The notes beneath the pieces were generated by a model that did no database searches, was not told where the DNA came from, and saw only the letters and a program-made list of their open reading frames with translations. Shown here in pieces: positions 55,575 through 64,000 of a DNA stretch of 64,000 nt. Source of the DNA: Treponema denticola. GTDB taxonomy: Bacteria > Spirochaetota > Spirochaetia > Treponematales > Treponemataceae. The first letter of the stretch is position 1, and each line of letters starts with the position of its first letter. A program made the translations under genes and the position numbers. The stretch is taken from NCBI RefSeq assembly GCF_024181405.1, contig NZ_CP051302.1, forward strand, positions 310,001 to 374,000, written 5' to 3'.

Positions 55575-56915
55575 ATGAGTAAAATTATTATTCATTATGT
55601 AAATCAATTTTTTGCCGGTAAAGGTGGAGAAGATAGGGCTGATTATAAAATTGAAGTTGTTGATGGAGCTATAGGCCCGGGTATTGGAATTCAAACAGCC
55701 ATTGGTGATACCGGTAAAATTATAAAAACAATTATTTGTGGTGATGATTATTTTAGTAAAAATGAAAATGAGTGTTTAGAATTTATTGAGAATATTTTTA
55801 CCAATATAAATCCGGATGTTTTTATAGCAGGACCTTCTCTTAATAATATTTCCTATGGAATAGCCTGTGGAAAAATTTCAAAACTTGCTCATAGGATGAA
55901 AATTTCTGTCATTAGTGATTTATGTGAAGAAAATCCGTTGTATGATGAATTTAAACATTTTATGCACATAGTAAAAACAGGCAATAGTGCTGCAAGTATG
56001 AGATATGCAATTCCTGAAATAGCTAATAAAGTAAAATATATTTTATCCAATAGATTAGTAATTTTACAAGATGATAATATAGATAATGCCGGTGATAAGA
56101 ATAAAGTTGAAGAATTCCTAGCTTCATGGCGGGATGAATTAGATGTACATCTAAACGAAGTTTTTGATATACTGTCTAATGCTTATGAAAGTTTTAATGA
56201 TAGTTTGTTGGATGGTGATAAATCAAAAGCTTATGCGGCTTTAGAAATTTTTACCGATGGAAGTTTTATAAAAAAAATTTCTAAGAAGTTTAAAGTTATT
56301 GAAGAATGGTATGAGAAAAAATATAGAGAAGCATTAATAATCGAATTAAAAGATTCAAGTCTTGATAAGTGGCTTATTAATAGAGAAGTAAATTGGCTTG
56401 AAGAGGCTCTGCAAAATGATATAAATGAAGTTTTAGCTGCTTTAGAAGCATTAAAAGAGCCTGCTAAAAATTTTATTAAAGAATTTGTTGGTTCAGGTGC
56501 AAGCATGGTTGTTGATGGTCTGGTAAAAGGATTGTCTCATAGTGCAAAAAATATAATTTCAAATCCTGAAACAGGATGGGTTGACTGTATAGCTGATGGT
56601 GTCCGAGGTATTTTTGGTAATAATACAGAGTATGATGAAATTGAAGCAAAATTTACAGCCTCTATGAATCGCATCATAGAAACATTTGATTTTACTGATT
56701 CTATAAATTCTATTGTAGTTAATAGATGGAGTTCTGAAAAAGCCTTTCAAGAAGACTTTGAAGAAGATAATTTACAAATAGAATATAAAAATGAATCAAA
56801 TGATGTAGATGACATATCTTCCCGCTTAAAGAAACTAAAAGAACTCTTTGATAAAGGTATTTTAGATGAGGATGAGTACAAGGCAAAGAAAAAAGAGTTG
56901 ATAGATTTGTTGTAA
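55575..56915 (+). CDS. GrdB N-terminal-domain protein with helical middle and SHOCT tail
   Basis: A 446-residue protein. Residues 1-157 match the N-terminal half of glycine/betaine reductase protein B (GrdB): HYVNQFFAGKGGEDRAD, IICGDDYFSKN, PDVFIAGPSLNNISYGIACG, IVKTGNSAASMRYAIPEIA. The C-terminal half of GrdB, with the selenocysteine site, is absent, and no internal TGA is read through. Residues about 160-410 are helical with a Gly-rich hydrophobic patch (about 302-330), and 415-446 is a SHOCT-like helix pair. It is not a normal reductase; the role is unknown. The start follows AAGGAGA. Confidence 0.75.
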   Translation: MSKIIIHYVNQFFAGKGGEDRADYKIEVVDGAIGPGIGIQTAIGDTGKIIKTIICGDDYFSKNENECLEFIENIFTNINPDVFIAGPSLNNISYGIACGKISKLAHRMKISVISDLCEENPLYDEFKHFMHIVKTGNSAASMRYAIPEIANKVKYILSNRLVILQDDNIDNAGDKNKVEEFLASWRDELDVHLNEVFDILSNAYESFNDSLLDGDKSKAYAALEIFTDGSFIKKISKKFKVIEEWYEKKYREALIIELKDSSLDKWLINREVNWLEEALQNDINEVLAALEALKEPAKNFIKEFVGSGASMVVDGLVKGLSHSAKNIISNPETGWVDCIADGVRGIFGNNTEYDEIEAKFTASMNRIIETFDFTDSINSIVVNRWSSEKAFQEDFEEDNLQIEYKNESNDVDDISSRLKKLKELFDKGILDEDEYKAKKKELIDLL

Positions 56916-56941
56916 AAACATAAAGGAGGTATGATAAACAG

Positions 56942-57084
56942 TTCGGCAGAAATACAGCCTCACTGTTTATCTGCCGAGTTTGCCTTTCGGCAAACGTCGC
57001 TTTATTATATGTGCTTTTTCACTTCGTTGCAAAAACACGGGAAAAACTTTTTTTGCAAATTGATATTTGCTGCAAAAAGTTTTT
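56942..57084. repeat. Second palindrome-rich element, upstream of the zinc-ribbon gene
   Basis: Three hairpins in a row. 56943-56950 pairs with 56970-56977, with an inner ACAG/CTGT. 56978-56984 pairs with 56989-56995. 57042-57052 pairs with 57074-57084, enclosing GCAAAT/ATTTGC. The layout resembles the element inside ecfT although the sequence differs. The element lies between a strong GGAGG (56925-56929) and the ATG of the zinc-ribbon gene, and the frame from 56931 stays open through it. Confidence 0.65.
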
Positions 57085-57098
57085 ATGGGAGAAGATTT

Positions 57099-57326
57099 AT
57101 GAAATGTAGATTTTGCGGACAGGATATCCGCTCTTCGGGAGAAAAATTAATCAGTTCCTACGGGGGCGTTTGTAAGGCAAGTCAAACGGGAAAACACGTA
57201 GCCTTATCCGACGGTTCTGTCTGTGTGTATTGCGGCGAAAAACCTAGAATCATAGCCGGAAAACTTATTACAAGCTATGGAGAAAGATGCAAGGCTTCCC
57301 CGACAGGTAAACATGCCTTACAATAG
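57099..57326 (+). CDS. Small zinc-ribbon-like protein
   Basis: A 75-residue protein with two similar halves: CRFCGQDIRSSGEKLISSYG with GGVCKASQTGKH, and CVYCGEKPRIIAGKLITSYG with ERCKASPTGKHALQ. Each half has CxxC then a later Cys and His, which could hold zinc. I prefer ATG 57099 (GGGAGAAG upstream). The longer frame from 56931 would add 56 residues coded by the palindromic element and has GGAGG only one base from its ATG. Function unknown. Confidence 0.6.
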   Translation: MKCRFCGQDIRSSGEKLISSYGGVCKASQTGKHVALSDGSVCVYCGEKPRIIAGKLITSYGERCKASPTGKHALQ

Positions 57327-57359
57327 ATGAATTAAGTTTATTTTAAAAAGAGAGTATCT

Positions 57360-60300
57360 ATGAAGAAAATCGTAATTGAAGATAAAAATATCTTATCTGC
57401 TCCTTTAGTTAAAAACGGGATTTCTATTGTTTTACCATTAGGTAAAAAAGAAATAAAAATTAAGGCAATAACAGACGATAAAAGTAAAATACAGGTAGAA
57501 GGCTGTGCCGAAAAAGAAATATCAAATGATGAAGAAATCATTTTACATCCCGAAAAAAATATAGTCATATTTACAGGTAAAATAACCGAATTTTATTGTG
57601 GAAATAATGAAATCCAAGCCCTAAATACCCAAGGCTGTACTTCTTTAACTTTTTTGAACTGTAATCAAAATAAACTTAAAGAGCTTGATTTAAGAAAAAA
57701 TTTATTTTTAACTAAGCTTTTTTTGGAGTTTAATGAATTTGAAACCATCGATTTAAGTAAAAATAAAAAACTGCTTTGGTTAAGTTTTAGAACAAATAAT
57801 CTTATAAAGCTTGATCTAAGTAAAAATACTGCATTGACTGAGTTAGGCTGTGATGAAAATCAGCTTACGGAACTTGATGTAAGTAAAAATACTGCTCTAA
57901 CAAAATTATATTGCAGCCAAAATCACCTCACAGAACTTGATGTAAGTAAAAATATTGCTTTGACTGAATTATACGCTTGGGGTAACCCGCTTAGCAAGAT
58001 TGATGTAAGTAAAAATATAGCTTTAACTGAATTATATTGCAATGAAAATAAACTTACTAAACTTGATGTAAGCAAAAATATTGCATTGACTGAATTGTAT
58101 TGCTATAAAAATGAAATAAACGAACTTAACTTAAATGAAAATAAAAAATTAGAAATCTTAAAATGTAATAAAAATAAGCTTGAATTTCTTGATGTAAGTA
58201 AAAATAAAGAGTTAGAAAGATTATCTTGTAGTGAAAATCAGCTGACAGAACTTGACCTAAGTAAAAATAAAGCTTTGGCTGAATTATACTGTTGGAAAAA
58301 TCAACTAAGCTGTATTGATATAAGTGAAAATTCAGCTTTAATCAAATTGGATTGTAGTGAAAATCAGCTGGCTGAAGTGGATGTGAGCAAAAATAAAGCT
58401 TTGACTGAATTGTACTGTTGGGAAAATCAACTTAGCTGTATTAATATAAGTGAAAATTCAGCTTTAATTAAATTGGATTGCAGTGAAAATCAATTGAAGA
58501 AGCTTAATGTAAATAAAAATAAGGTATTGACTGAATTAGGTTGTTGTGGTAATCAGCTTACTGCGCTTGATATAAGCAAAAATATTGCATTGACTGAATT
58601 ATACTGCTATAAAAATGAAATAAACGAGCTTAATTTAAATGAAAATAAAAAATTAGAAATCTTAGAATGTAATAAAAATAAACTTGAATTTCTTGATGTA
58701 AGTAAGAATAAAAACTTAAAGAGATTATTTTGTATTGAAAATCCTATTTACAAGTTGGATGTAAGTAAAAATATTGCTTTGACTGAATTATATTGTTGGG
58801 AAAATCAACTTAGCTGTATTGATATAAGTGAAAATTCAGCTTTAATTAAATTGGATTGCAGTGAAAATCAATTTACCAAACTTGATGTAAGTGAAAATAT
58901 AGCTTTAACTGAATTATACTGTGATGCAAATCAGCTGACTGAAGTGGATGTAAGTAAAAATATGTCTCTGATAAAATTATGTTGCATTCAAAATCAACTT
59001 ACAAGTCTTGATATATGCAAAAATATAGCTCTAACTGAATTATATTGCAGTCAAAATAAACTTAAAGAGCTTGATGTAAGCAAAAATAAATCTCTGACCG
59101 AATTAATTTGTTGGGATAATCAGCTCACGGAACTTGATGTAAGTAAAAATCTGGTTTTGACTAAATTATATTGTAATCAAAATCAAGTTACGAGTCTTGA
59201 TGTAAGCAAAAATAAATCCCTGACAGAATTAGGTTGTTGGGATAATCAGCTCACAGAACTTGATGTAAGTGAAAATATCGATTTACTAAAATTGGGTTGT
59301 AGTCAAAATCAGCTTACCTTACTTGATGTAAGGAAAAATATTGCATTGACTGAATTAGGATGTCATGAAAATCAGCTGACTGAACTGGATATAAGTAAAA
59401 ATACTGATTTATTAAAATTGTATTGTACCAAAAATAAGTTAAGTAAGCTTGATGTAAGCAAAAATAAATCTCTGACCGAATTAATTTGTTGGGATAATCA
59501 GCTCACAGAACTTGATGTAAGTAAAAATATAGCTTTAACTGAATTATATTGCGGTCAAAATCAGCTTACTAAGCTTGATATAAGCAAAAATAAACATCTA
59601 ACTAAACTAAATTGTGTGCAAAATCAATTAACTAAACTTAGTGTAAGTAAAAATAAGAAATTAGAAATTTTACGTTGTGGTGAAAATAAAATAAAAAACT
59701 TAAATATTTCTAATTTAATTTCTTTGACTGAATTTTGGTGTGAGAATAACTTATTAAATTCTCTTAATTTATGTGAGAATGTAAGGTTAAAAGAATTAGT
59801 CTGTAGTGATAATAAAATAGAAGAGCTTATAATTTGTAATAATATAGATTTAATTCATTTAGCTTGTTTTAACAATAGATTGAAAGAACTAGATCTAACA
59901 AGTAATATGAACTTGCTGATCATCGGTTGCAATGAAAATCAGCTTACCGAACTTGATATAGGCAAAAATGAAGCTTTAATAACATTATATTGTCATGAAA
60001 ATAAACTTACAAAACTGGATGTAAGTAAAAATCTGAATTTAATTGAATTATATTGTGATGAAAATCAGCTTACCGAACTTGATGTAAGCAAAAACGAGGC
60101 TTTAACTAAATTGTATTGTCATGGAAATAAACTTACAAAACTTGATGTAAGTAAAAATCTGAATTTAATTGAATTATATTGTGATGAAAATAAGCTTACA
60201 AGTCTTGATATAAGTAAAAATAAGGTTTTAACGGAATTATCTTACAGCCGTACGGGACTTGATAGGCTTAATATAAAAAATAATAAGTTTTTGAATCTTG

Positions 60301-60605
60301 TTTTTTGCTATGCTAACGGCATAAGAGGCAGTAAAATGGATGCCCTTATTTCATCCTTACCCGATGTTTCGGTAAACAAAGAGACAAACCGAAACTCGGC
60401 ATTTAACGAGGCAGATGCAGTTTCGTCTGCCGAACTTAAAGGCTCGCTTATAATCAAAAACAGTGCTAAGCCTTCTTCCGAAAATGAAAACCTATGTACA
60501 ACGGAGCAGGTAAAATCCGCAAATCTAAAAGGCTGGAATGTTTATGACTGCAATTGCTCATACATGCATGAAAAGGAAAAATGGACTTTATATGAAGATG
60601 TCTGA
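57360..60605 (+). CDS. Giant leucine-rich repeat protein, about 40 repeats
   Basis: A 1081-residue protein. After a 70-residue strand-rich N-terminus come roughly 40 repeats of 21 residues with consensus L-T-x-L-D-(V/I)-S-K-N-x-x-L-T-x-L-x-C-x-x-N-(Q/K), to about residue 1000. A unique C-terminus follows that contains VKSANLKGWNVYDCNCSYM. A Cys at the same place in nearly every repeat would form a ladder along the solenoid. There is no signal peptide or anchor, so it looks cytoplasmic, unlike T. denticola LrrA. Repeats are near-identical at DNA level, so array length may vary. Confidence 0.85.
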   Translation: MKKIVIEDKNILSAPLVKNGISIVLPLGKKEIKIKAITDDKSKIQVEGCAEKEISNDEEIILHPEKNIVIFTGKITEFYCGNNEIQALNTQGCTSLTFLNCNQNKLKELDLRKNLFLTKLFLEFNEFETIDLSKNKKLLWLSFRTNNLIKLDLSKNTALTELGCDENQLTELDVSKNTALTKLYCSQNHLTELDVSKNIALTELYAWGNPLSKIDVSKNIALTELYCNENKLTKLDVSKNIALTELYCYKNEINELNLNENKKLEILKCNKNKLEFLDVSKNKELERLSCSENQLTELDLSKNKALAELYCWKNQLSCIDISENSALIKLDCSENQLAEVDVSKNKALTELYCWENQLSCINISENSALIKLDCSENQLKKLNVNKNKVLTELGCCGNQLTALDISKNIALTELYCYKNEINELNLNENKKLEILECNKNKLEFLDVSKNKNLKRLFCIENPIYKLDVSKNIALTELYCWENQLSCIDISENSALIKLDCSENQFTKLDVSENIALTELYCDANQLTEVDVSKNMSLIKLCCIQNQLTSLDICKNIALTELYCSQNKLKELDVSKNKSLTELICWDNQLTELDVSKNLVLTKLYCNQNQVTSLDVSKNKSLTELGCWDNQLTELDVSENIDLLKLGCSQNQLTLLDVRKNIALTELGCHENQLTELDISKNTDLLKLYCTKNKLSKLDVSKNKSLTELICWDNQLTELDVSKNIALTELYCGQNQLTKLDISKNKHLTKLNCVQNQLTKLSVSKNKKLEILRCGENKIKNLNISNLISLTEFWCENNLLNSLNLCENVRLKELVCSDNKIEELIICNNIDLIHLACFNNRLKELDLTSNMNLLIIGCNENQLTELDIGKNEALITLYCHENKLTKLDVSKNLNLIELYCDENQLTELDVSKNEALTKLYCHGNKLTKLDVSKNLNLIELYCDENKLTSLDISKNKVLTELSYSRTGLDRLNIKNNKFLNLVFCYANGIRGSKMDALISSLPDVSVNKETNRNSAFNEADAVSSAELKGSLIIKNSAKPSSENENLCTTEQVKSANLKGWNVYDCNCSYMHEKEKWTLYEDV

Positions 60606-60676
60606 TTAAGCTCTTGTTTTTTTATTTGTAATTTGTTAAATTAAATATAACTTATTTTAGCATTTATGGAGGCGTT

Positions 60677-61285
60677 ATGAGTAAGGGTTTAAAAATCGGA
60701 TTGATTATTGTGGCTGTTGTTCTTGTTTTGGCTTTCAGCTTATATAATTTTTTTGTAGGAACATATAATTCTATTGTTAAAGCAGAAGAAGGTGTAAAGT
60801 CTGCATGGAGTCAGGTAGAAAATGTTTATCAAAGACGTTTTGATTTAATTCCTAATTTGGTAAATACTGTAAAAGGCTATGCAAGCCATGAATCTAAGGT
60901 ATTTACGGATATCGCAGAAGCAAGGTCAAAGGCCGGCGGGGTTATGCAGGTTTCCGATGAGATTTTAAATAATCCGGAATCCTTTGCAAAATTTCAACAG
61001 GCCCAAAGTGAACTTGGATCAGCCTTACAGCGTTTGTTGGTTATCACCGAAAACTACCCTGAATTGAAGGCAAATCAAAATTTTATGGATTTACAAACCC
61101 AGCTTGAAGGAACGGAAAACCGTATTGCCGTTGAACGTAAAAGATATAACGAAGCCGTTCAATCATACAATGTTTATATAAGACAATTCCCGCGTTCCAT
61201 CATTGCAAACATGAACGGCTTTAGAGAAAAGGCTTATTTTAAGGCTGATGATCAAGCATCGACCGCTCCTAAAGTCAACTTTTAA
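60677..61285 (+). CDS. LemA-family protein
   Basis: A 202-residue protein with an N-terminal transmembrane helix (about 8-27) and the LemA helical core: VKAEEGVKSAWSQVENVYQR, then DLIPNLVNTVKGYASHESKVF, ending IRQFPRSIIANMNGF. LemA proteins are of unclear function and are often followed by a TPM-domain gene, as here, five bases away. The start ATG follows GGAGG. Confidence 0.95.
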   Translation: MSKGLKIGLIIVAVVLVLAFSLYNFFVGTYNSIVKAEEGVKSAWSQVENVYQRRFDLIPNLVNTVKGYASHESKVFTDIAEARSKAGGVMQVSDEILNNPESFAKFQQAQSELGSALQRLLVITENYPELKANQNFMDLQTQLEGTENRIAVERKRYNEAVQSYNVYIRQFPRSIIANMNGFREKAYFKADDQASTAPKVNF

Positions 61286-61290
61286 AGAGT

Positions 61291-62085
61291 ATGCAAAAAG
61301 ATAAAATCTTAGAAAAGATAATTGTTTTATGTTTTTTTATCTTTTATAATTTTAATTCTTTCGGCTTAGCCGTTCCTTTGCTTTCCGGCCCTGTAGTTGA
61401 TAAGGCCGGAATTCTTTCGAGGAGTGAATTCGAAAAAATAGAAAATTTTCTTTTGGATTTGGATCGAAAGTCTAAAGTGCAAATAGCGGTTCTGATAATT
61501 CCGTCCTTAGAAGGCGAATCTATCGAAGATTATTCTATGCAGGTTGCCGAAGAATGGAAGTTGGGTGATAAAGAAAAAGACTCAGGCGCTCTTTTGGTGG
61601 TTGCAGTTAAGGATAAAAAGCTTCGTATTGAAGTAGGTTACGGTCTTGAAGAAAATCTAACCGATTCCAGAAGCGGTCAAATAATCCGAAACTTTATCGC
61701 TCCTCAATTCCGTTCGGGTAATTACGGTGAAGGAATCTATGACGGAATTAAGGCCATGGCGGCTTATGCCTCAGAAGACGAAAGCCTATTAAAAGAAATC
61801 GCTGTCTCAGATGAAGATGATGAAGGCGGATTCCCACAAGCCTTATTGTTTTTTCTTTTTGTCTATCTTATGATTTCAAAATTTTCTCCTGGCGGGCTTT
61901 TTTGGATATTCTACTTGCTTTCCCGAAGCGGCAGAGCGGGGCGTTCTTTTAACGGAAGATCATCTTCAAGAGGTTCCTTTTTCGGCGGTTCGATGGGAAG
62001 ATCGTCAGGCCGCGGTTTTTCGGGCGGAGGATTTTCAGGAGGAGGCGGCAGCTTCGGCGGAGGCGGTGCCTCGGGAGGTTGGTAG
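61291..62085 (+). CDS. TPM-domain membrane protein (YgcG-like)
   Basis: A 264-residue protein with a signal/anchor segment (about 10-28) and a TPM domain (about 35-165) including VVDKAGILSRSEFEKIENFL and LLVVAVKDKKLRIEVGYGLEE. Then comes a transmembrane helix (about 188-208) and a Gly/Ser/Phe-rich tail of repeated GGG/FSGG units. TPM proteins are linked to LemA and, in chloroplasts, to photosystem II repair; the bacterial role is unclear. The start has only a weak AAGAG site. Confidence 0.93.
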   Translation: MQKDKILEKIIVLCFFIFYNFNSFGLAVPLLSGPVVDKAGILSRSEFEKIENFLLDLDRKSKVQIAVLIIPSLEGESIEDYSMQVAEEWKLGDKEKDSGALLVVAVKDKKLRIEVGYGLEENLTDSRSGQIIRNFIAPQFRSGNYGEGIYDGIKAMAAYASEDESLLKEIAVSDEDDEGGFPQALLFFLFVYLMISKFSPGGLFWIFYLLSRSGRAGRSFNGRSSSRGSFFGGSMGRSSGRGFSGGGFSGGGGSFGGGGASGGW

Positions 62086-62086
62086 T

Positions 62087-62830
62087 ATGAGTAAGGTTCT
62101 TAATTTTGCTCACAGAGGTTTCAGAAGTAAGTATCCCGAAAACACGATGCTTGCTTTTTCTAAAGCAGCGGACTTGGGTGTTGACGGTATAGAGTTTGAT
62201 GTTCATCTTTCTTCCGACGGTGTACCCGTTATTATTCATGATGAATCATTGGATAGAACCTGTAATGCTTCAGGTCTTGTAAAAGATTTTTCCTTTGCAG
62301 ATTTAAAAAAGATAAATGCCGCAGCAAATTTTAAAAGTTCGGAAGCTGCAAGCGGAATAAAACATTTGGATGAAAAGATTCCTTCTCTTGAAGAGTATTT
62401 TGATTTTATAAAGAATAAGGATATTATTTCCAACATCGAATTAAAGACAGGTGTCTTTGAATATCCTGGAATAGAAGAAAAGGTATATGCTCTTTTAAAG
62501 AAATATAATCTGCAAGACAAATGTATAATTTCTTCTTTTAATCATGAAAGTGTTTTGAGAATGAAAAAGATAGATTCTTCTCTTGTATGCGGCTTTTTGG
62601 TTGATTCTTGGGATTTGCACCCGGCCGCGTATTTAAAGAAGTACGGCGTAGAATGTTATCATCCCCCTGCATATAGGCTTACAAAAGAATTCGTAGATGA
62701 GCTTCATAATGAAGATCTTAGGGTCAATGCTTGGTTCGGCTCAATCCAAACGGACTATACCCAAGTTTTAAGCACAGGTTTGGATTCGATTATAACGGAC
62801 TATCCCGATAAGATTGCCGCTTTATTATAA
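62087..62830 (+). CDS. Glycerophosphodiester phosphodiesterase
   Basis: A 247-residue GDPD-family TIM barrel with AHRGFRSKYPENTMLAF, the metal-binding GIEFDVHLSSDGVPVIIHDE and DRTCNASG, and later IISSFNHESV. It releases glycerol-3-phosphate from phospholipid head groups; there is no signal peptide, so it is probably cytoplasmic. I chose ATG 62087, which has GGGAGG eight bases upstream, over a GTG at 62066 inside the preceding gene. It follows the TPM gene by one base. Confidence 0.94.
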   Translation: MSKVLNFAHRGFRSKYPENTMLAFSKAADLGVDGIEFDVHLSSDGVPVIIHDESLDRTCNASGLVKDFSFADLKKINAAANFKSSEAASGIKHLDEKIPSLEEYFDFIKNKDIISNIELKTGVFEYPGIEEKVYALLKKYNLQDKCIISSFNHESVLRMKKIDSSLVCGFLVDSWDLHPAAYLKKYGVECYHPPAYRLTKEFVDELHNEDLRVNAWFGSIQTDYTQVLSTGLDSIITDYPDKIAALL

Positions 62831-62862
62831 AGGTTCCTCTAGTATAAATTTTAAAATATAGA

Positions 62863-62868
62863 TATAAT
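62863..62868 (+). promoter_or_regulatory. -10 element of the patatin gene, leaderless
   Basis: A perfect TATAAT ends seven bases before the ATG at 62875. No -35 of note and no Shine-Dalgarno are visible, so the transcript would start at about the ATG. Confidence 0.45.
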
Positions 62869-62874
62869 TATATT

Positions 62875-63786
62875 ATGAAATGGGCATTGGTTTTATCGGG
62901 CGGAGGCGCAAAGGGCCTTGCCTATATTGGAATGTTTAAAGCTCTTGAAGAATTGGAATATCCGCTTCCTGATTGTATTGTCGGATGTTCCATTGGAGCA
63001 ATTATCGGCGGGCTCTATGCTTCAGGCATGACCGTAGATGAGATGATTTCTTTCTTTTCAAAAAATTTTGAATTGACCGATTATCTTGATGTATCGCATT
63101 TGGGTTTTGGGCTGACTAAGCTGACAAGGTTTTTACAAATAGGTGCAAGTTTAAACAATTTAATTTCTCATCAGGGAGCAGACTCCGGTGAAAGGAGCTT
63201 AACTCTTTTTAAAAAACTTTCCTGTTATCAAACCTTTGATCAGCTTAAGATTCCTTTCTATTGTAATGCAACCGATTTATGTGAAGGGAATGAAGTAGTT
63301 TTTGATAAGGGCTTTTTGGCTGATGCGATGAGAGCTTCATACTCCTATCCCGGTTTTTTTGCTCCGTTTAATTATAACGGAAAACTTTTTGTAGACGGTT
63401 GTGTAAAAAACAATACGCCTGTTTGGATTGCCAAGGAGAAAGGTTTTAAAAATATCTTGGCTGTAACGCTTGGGACTTTTAAGACGATAAATAATGATGA
63501 TCTGGATTCTTCAATTTCAGTTTTAACAAGATGTTTGGAAGTGGCTGCGATAAGATCCGATTATAGTGTATGCAATACTCCAACCCATATCCTTGATATT
63601 GATACCGACACAGTTTCTCATGACTTTTCGGATCCGCTCTCACAAATTCAAATGGGATATTCCATAACTATGAATAATAAAAAAGAGCTTCTTGAATTTT
63701 TCCAAAAAGGACTTTCCGGCTTTTTGAACCGTAGGCGCATGACCAAAAAAACTGCTAAAAGGCTGAAAAATGAAAAAGTTTTTTAA
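62875..63786 (+). CDS. Patatin-like phospholipase
   Basis: A 303-residue protein with the patatin oxyanion loop LSGGGAKGLAYIGM, nucleophile elbow GCSIG (Ser near residue 41) and catalytic DG(C/G) motif FVDGCVKNNTPVWIAKEKG. Together these form the Ser-Asp dyad of an acyl hydrolase. There is no signal peptide. It is the likely partner of the phosphodiesterase in lipid turnover by position only. The 3' end overlaps the next gene by 17 bases. Confidence 0.92.
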   Translation: MKWALVLSGGGAKGLAYIGMFKALEELEYPLPDCIVGCSIGAIIGGLYASGMTVDEMISFFSKNFELTDYLDVSHLGFGLTKLTRFLQIGASLNNLISHQGADSGERSLTLFKKLSCYQTFDQLKIPFYCNATDLCEGNEVVFDKGFLADAMRASYSYPGFFAPFNYNGKLFVDGCVKNNTPVWIAKEKGFKNILAVTLGTFKTINNDDLDSSISVLTRCLEVAAIRSDYSVCNTPTHILDIDTDTVSHDFSDPLSQIQMGYSITMNNKKELLEFFQKGLSGFLNRRRMTKKTAKRLKNEKVF

Positions 63787-64000
63787 AAGAATTAGGCTTC
63801 TTGATGTTATAATACTTGCTGTAATTATTGTATTTATAACTTCGACAGCTCTTTTTATATATTCGGCAGACAGCTCTACTCTTTATCTATCGGTGCGGAC
63901 ACCAAAAGGAGATTGGATATACCCTATGGATACGGATATATCTTTTGTTGTTGAGGGTGAAACAGGGCCTGTAAGTATAAGAATTGAAAACAATGAAGCC
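63770..64000 (+). CDS. NusG-domain-II membrane protein, 5' part
   Basis: The first 77 codons of a gene cut by the window end. It starts KKFFKRIRLLDVIILAVIIV, with one transmembrane helix (about 10-30) and the beginning of a soluble beta domain (PMDTDISFVVEGETGPVSIR), the pattern of NusG domain II (PF07009-type) proteins that occur alone, membrane-anchored, in Firmicutes and spirochaetes. Function unknown. ATG 63770 lies inside the end of the patatin gene. Confidence 0.65.
   Translation, partial: MKKFFKRIRLLDVIILAVIIVFITSTALFIYSADSSTLYLSVRTPKGDWIYPMDTDISFVVEGETGPVSIRIENNEA

Noticed and set aside
55575..56915. Selenoprotein GrdB with a recoded TGA
   Set aside because: Only the N-terminal GrdB half is present; the frame has no internal TGA and no selenocysteine region.
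57840..60240. Repeat array as a CRISPR
   Set aside because: The repeats are in-frame coding units of 21 residues without spacers; they encode an LRR protein.

Overview
The window reads as an AT-rich spirochaete chromosome segment, most likely Treponema denticola or a close oral relative. The species call is an inference from protein families, not from a search. Supporting signs are a Trep_Strep-type ECF S component, a P13-like envelope protein, lipoproteins with a relaxed spirochaetal lipobox, groES separated from groEL and next to a sigma factor, a long cysteine-containing LRR protein, and short palindrome-rich repeats inside or at the edge of reading frames.

Layout. 1-249 is the end of cobT. 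360-3487 is a ribosomal/RNA-processing operon (rpsP, khpA, rimM, trmD, rplS and a FliK-like gene) behind a clear promoter. 3467-4412 holds a P13-like gene flanked by two remnants of a PIN-domain gene. 4488-8175 has a lysine-rich hypothetical protein and a UvrD/PcrA helicase. 8390-14837 is a transport operon (EcfT, fused EcfA-EcfA', S component, two ABC half-transporters) facing an AraC regulator. A second heterodimeric ABC exporter (15939-19461, minus strand) is followed by pepT, a phosphonate-type ABC transporter without a binding protein, argF, a YitT protein, a MATE pump and a CHASE2 adenylate cyclase. 29897-37669 is housekeeping: ackA, groES, a sigma factor, a 23S rRNA methyltransferase, TraB-like and NlpC/P60 lipoproteins, and acyl-CoA synthetase.

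37794-48063 is more accessory: a radical SAM protein, a kinase-HAD-phosphoribosyltransferase fusion, a PIN-ankyrin protein, an EF-G paralogue, an Rpn nuclease, enolase, and three AT-rich genes, one with a poly-A frameshift. 48177-52670 is a PnrA/BMP-type nucleoside ABC transporter. 52697-60605 is the most unusual part: an NYN nuclease gene behind its own promoter, short RNA and terminator (a type III toxin-antitoxin-like layout), then a co-directional run of six genes. That run includes a GrdB N-terminal domain joined to a SHOCT tail and a protein of about 40 leucine-rich repeats. The window ends with lemA, a TPM-domain protein, a glycerophosphodiesterase, a patatin and the start of a NusG-domain-II protein.

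Cross-cutting signals. Several genes (helicase, rRNA methyltransferase, radical SAM, BMP lipoprotein, patatin) have a -10 element within about 15 nt of the ATG and no Shine-Dalgarno, which suggests leaderless mRNAs. Two palindrome-rich segments with three hairpins each look like mobile palindromic elements; one lies in frame inside ecfT. No tRNA, rRNA, CRISPR array or intact insertion sequence was seen.
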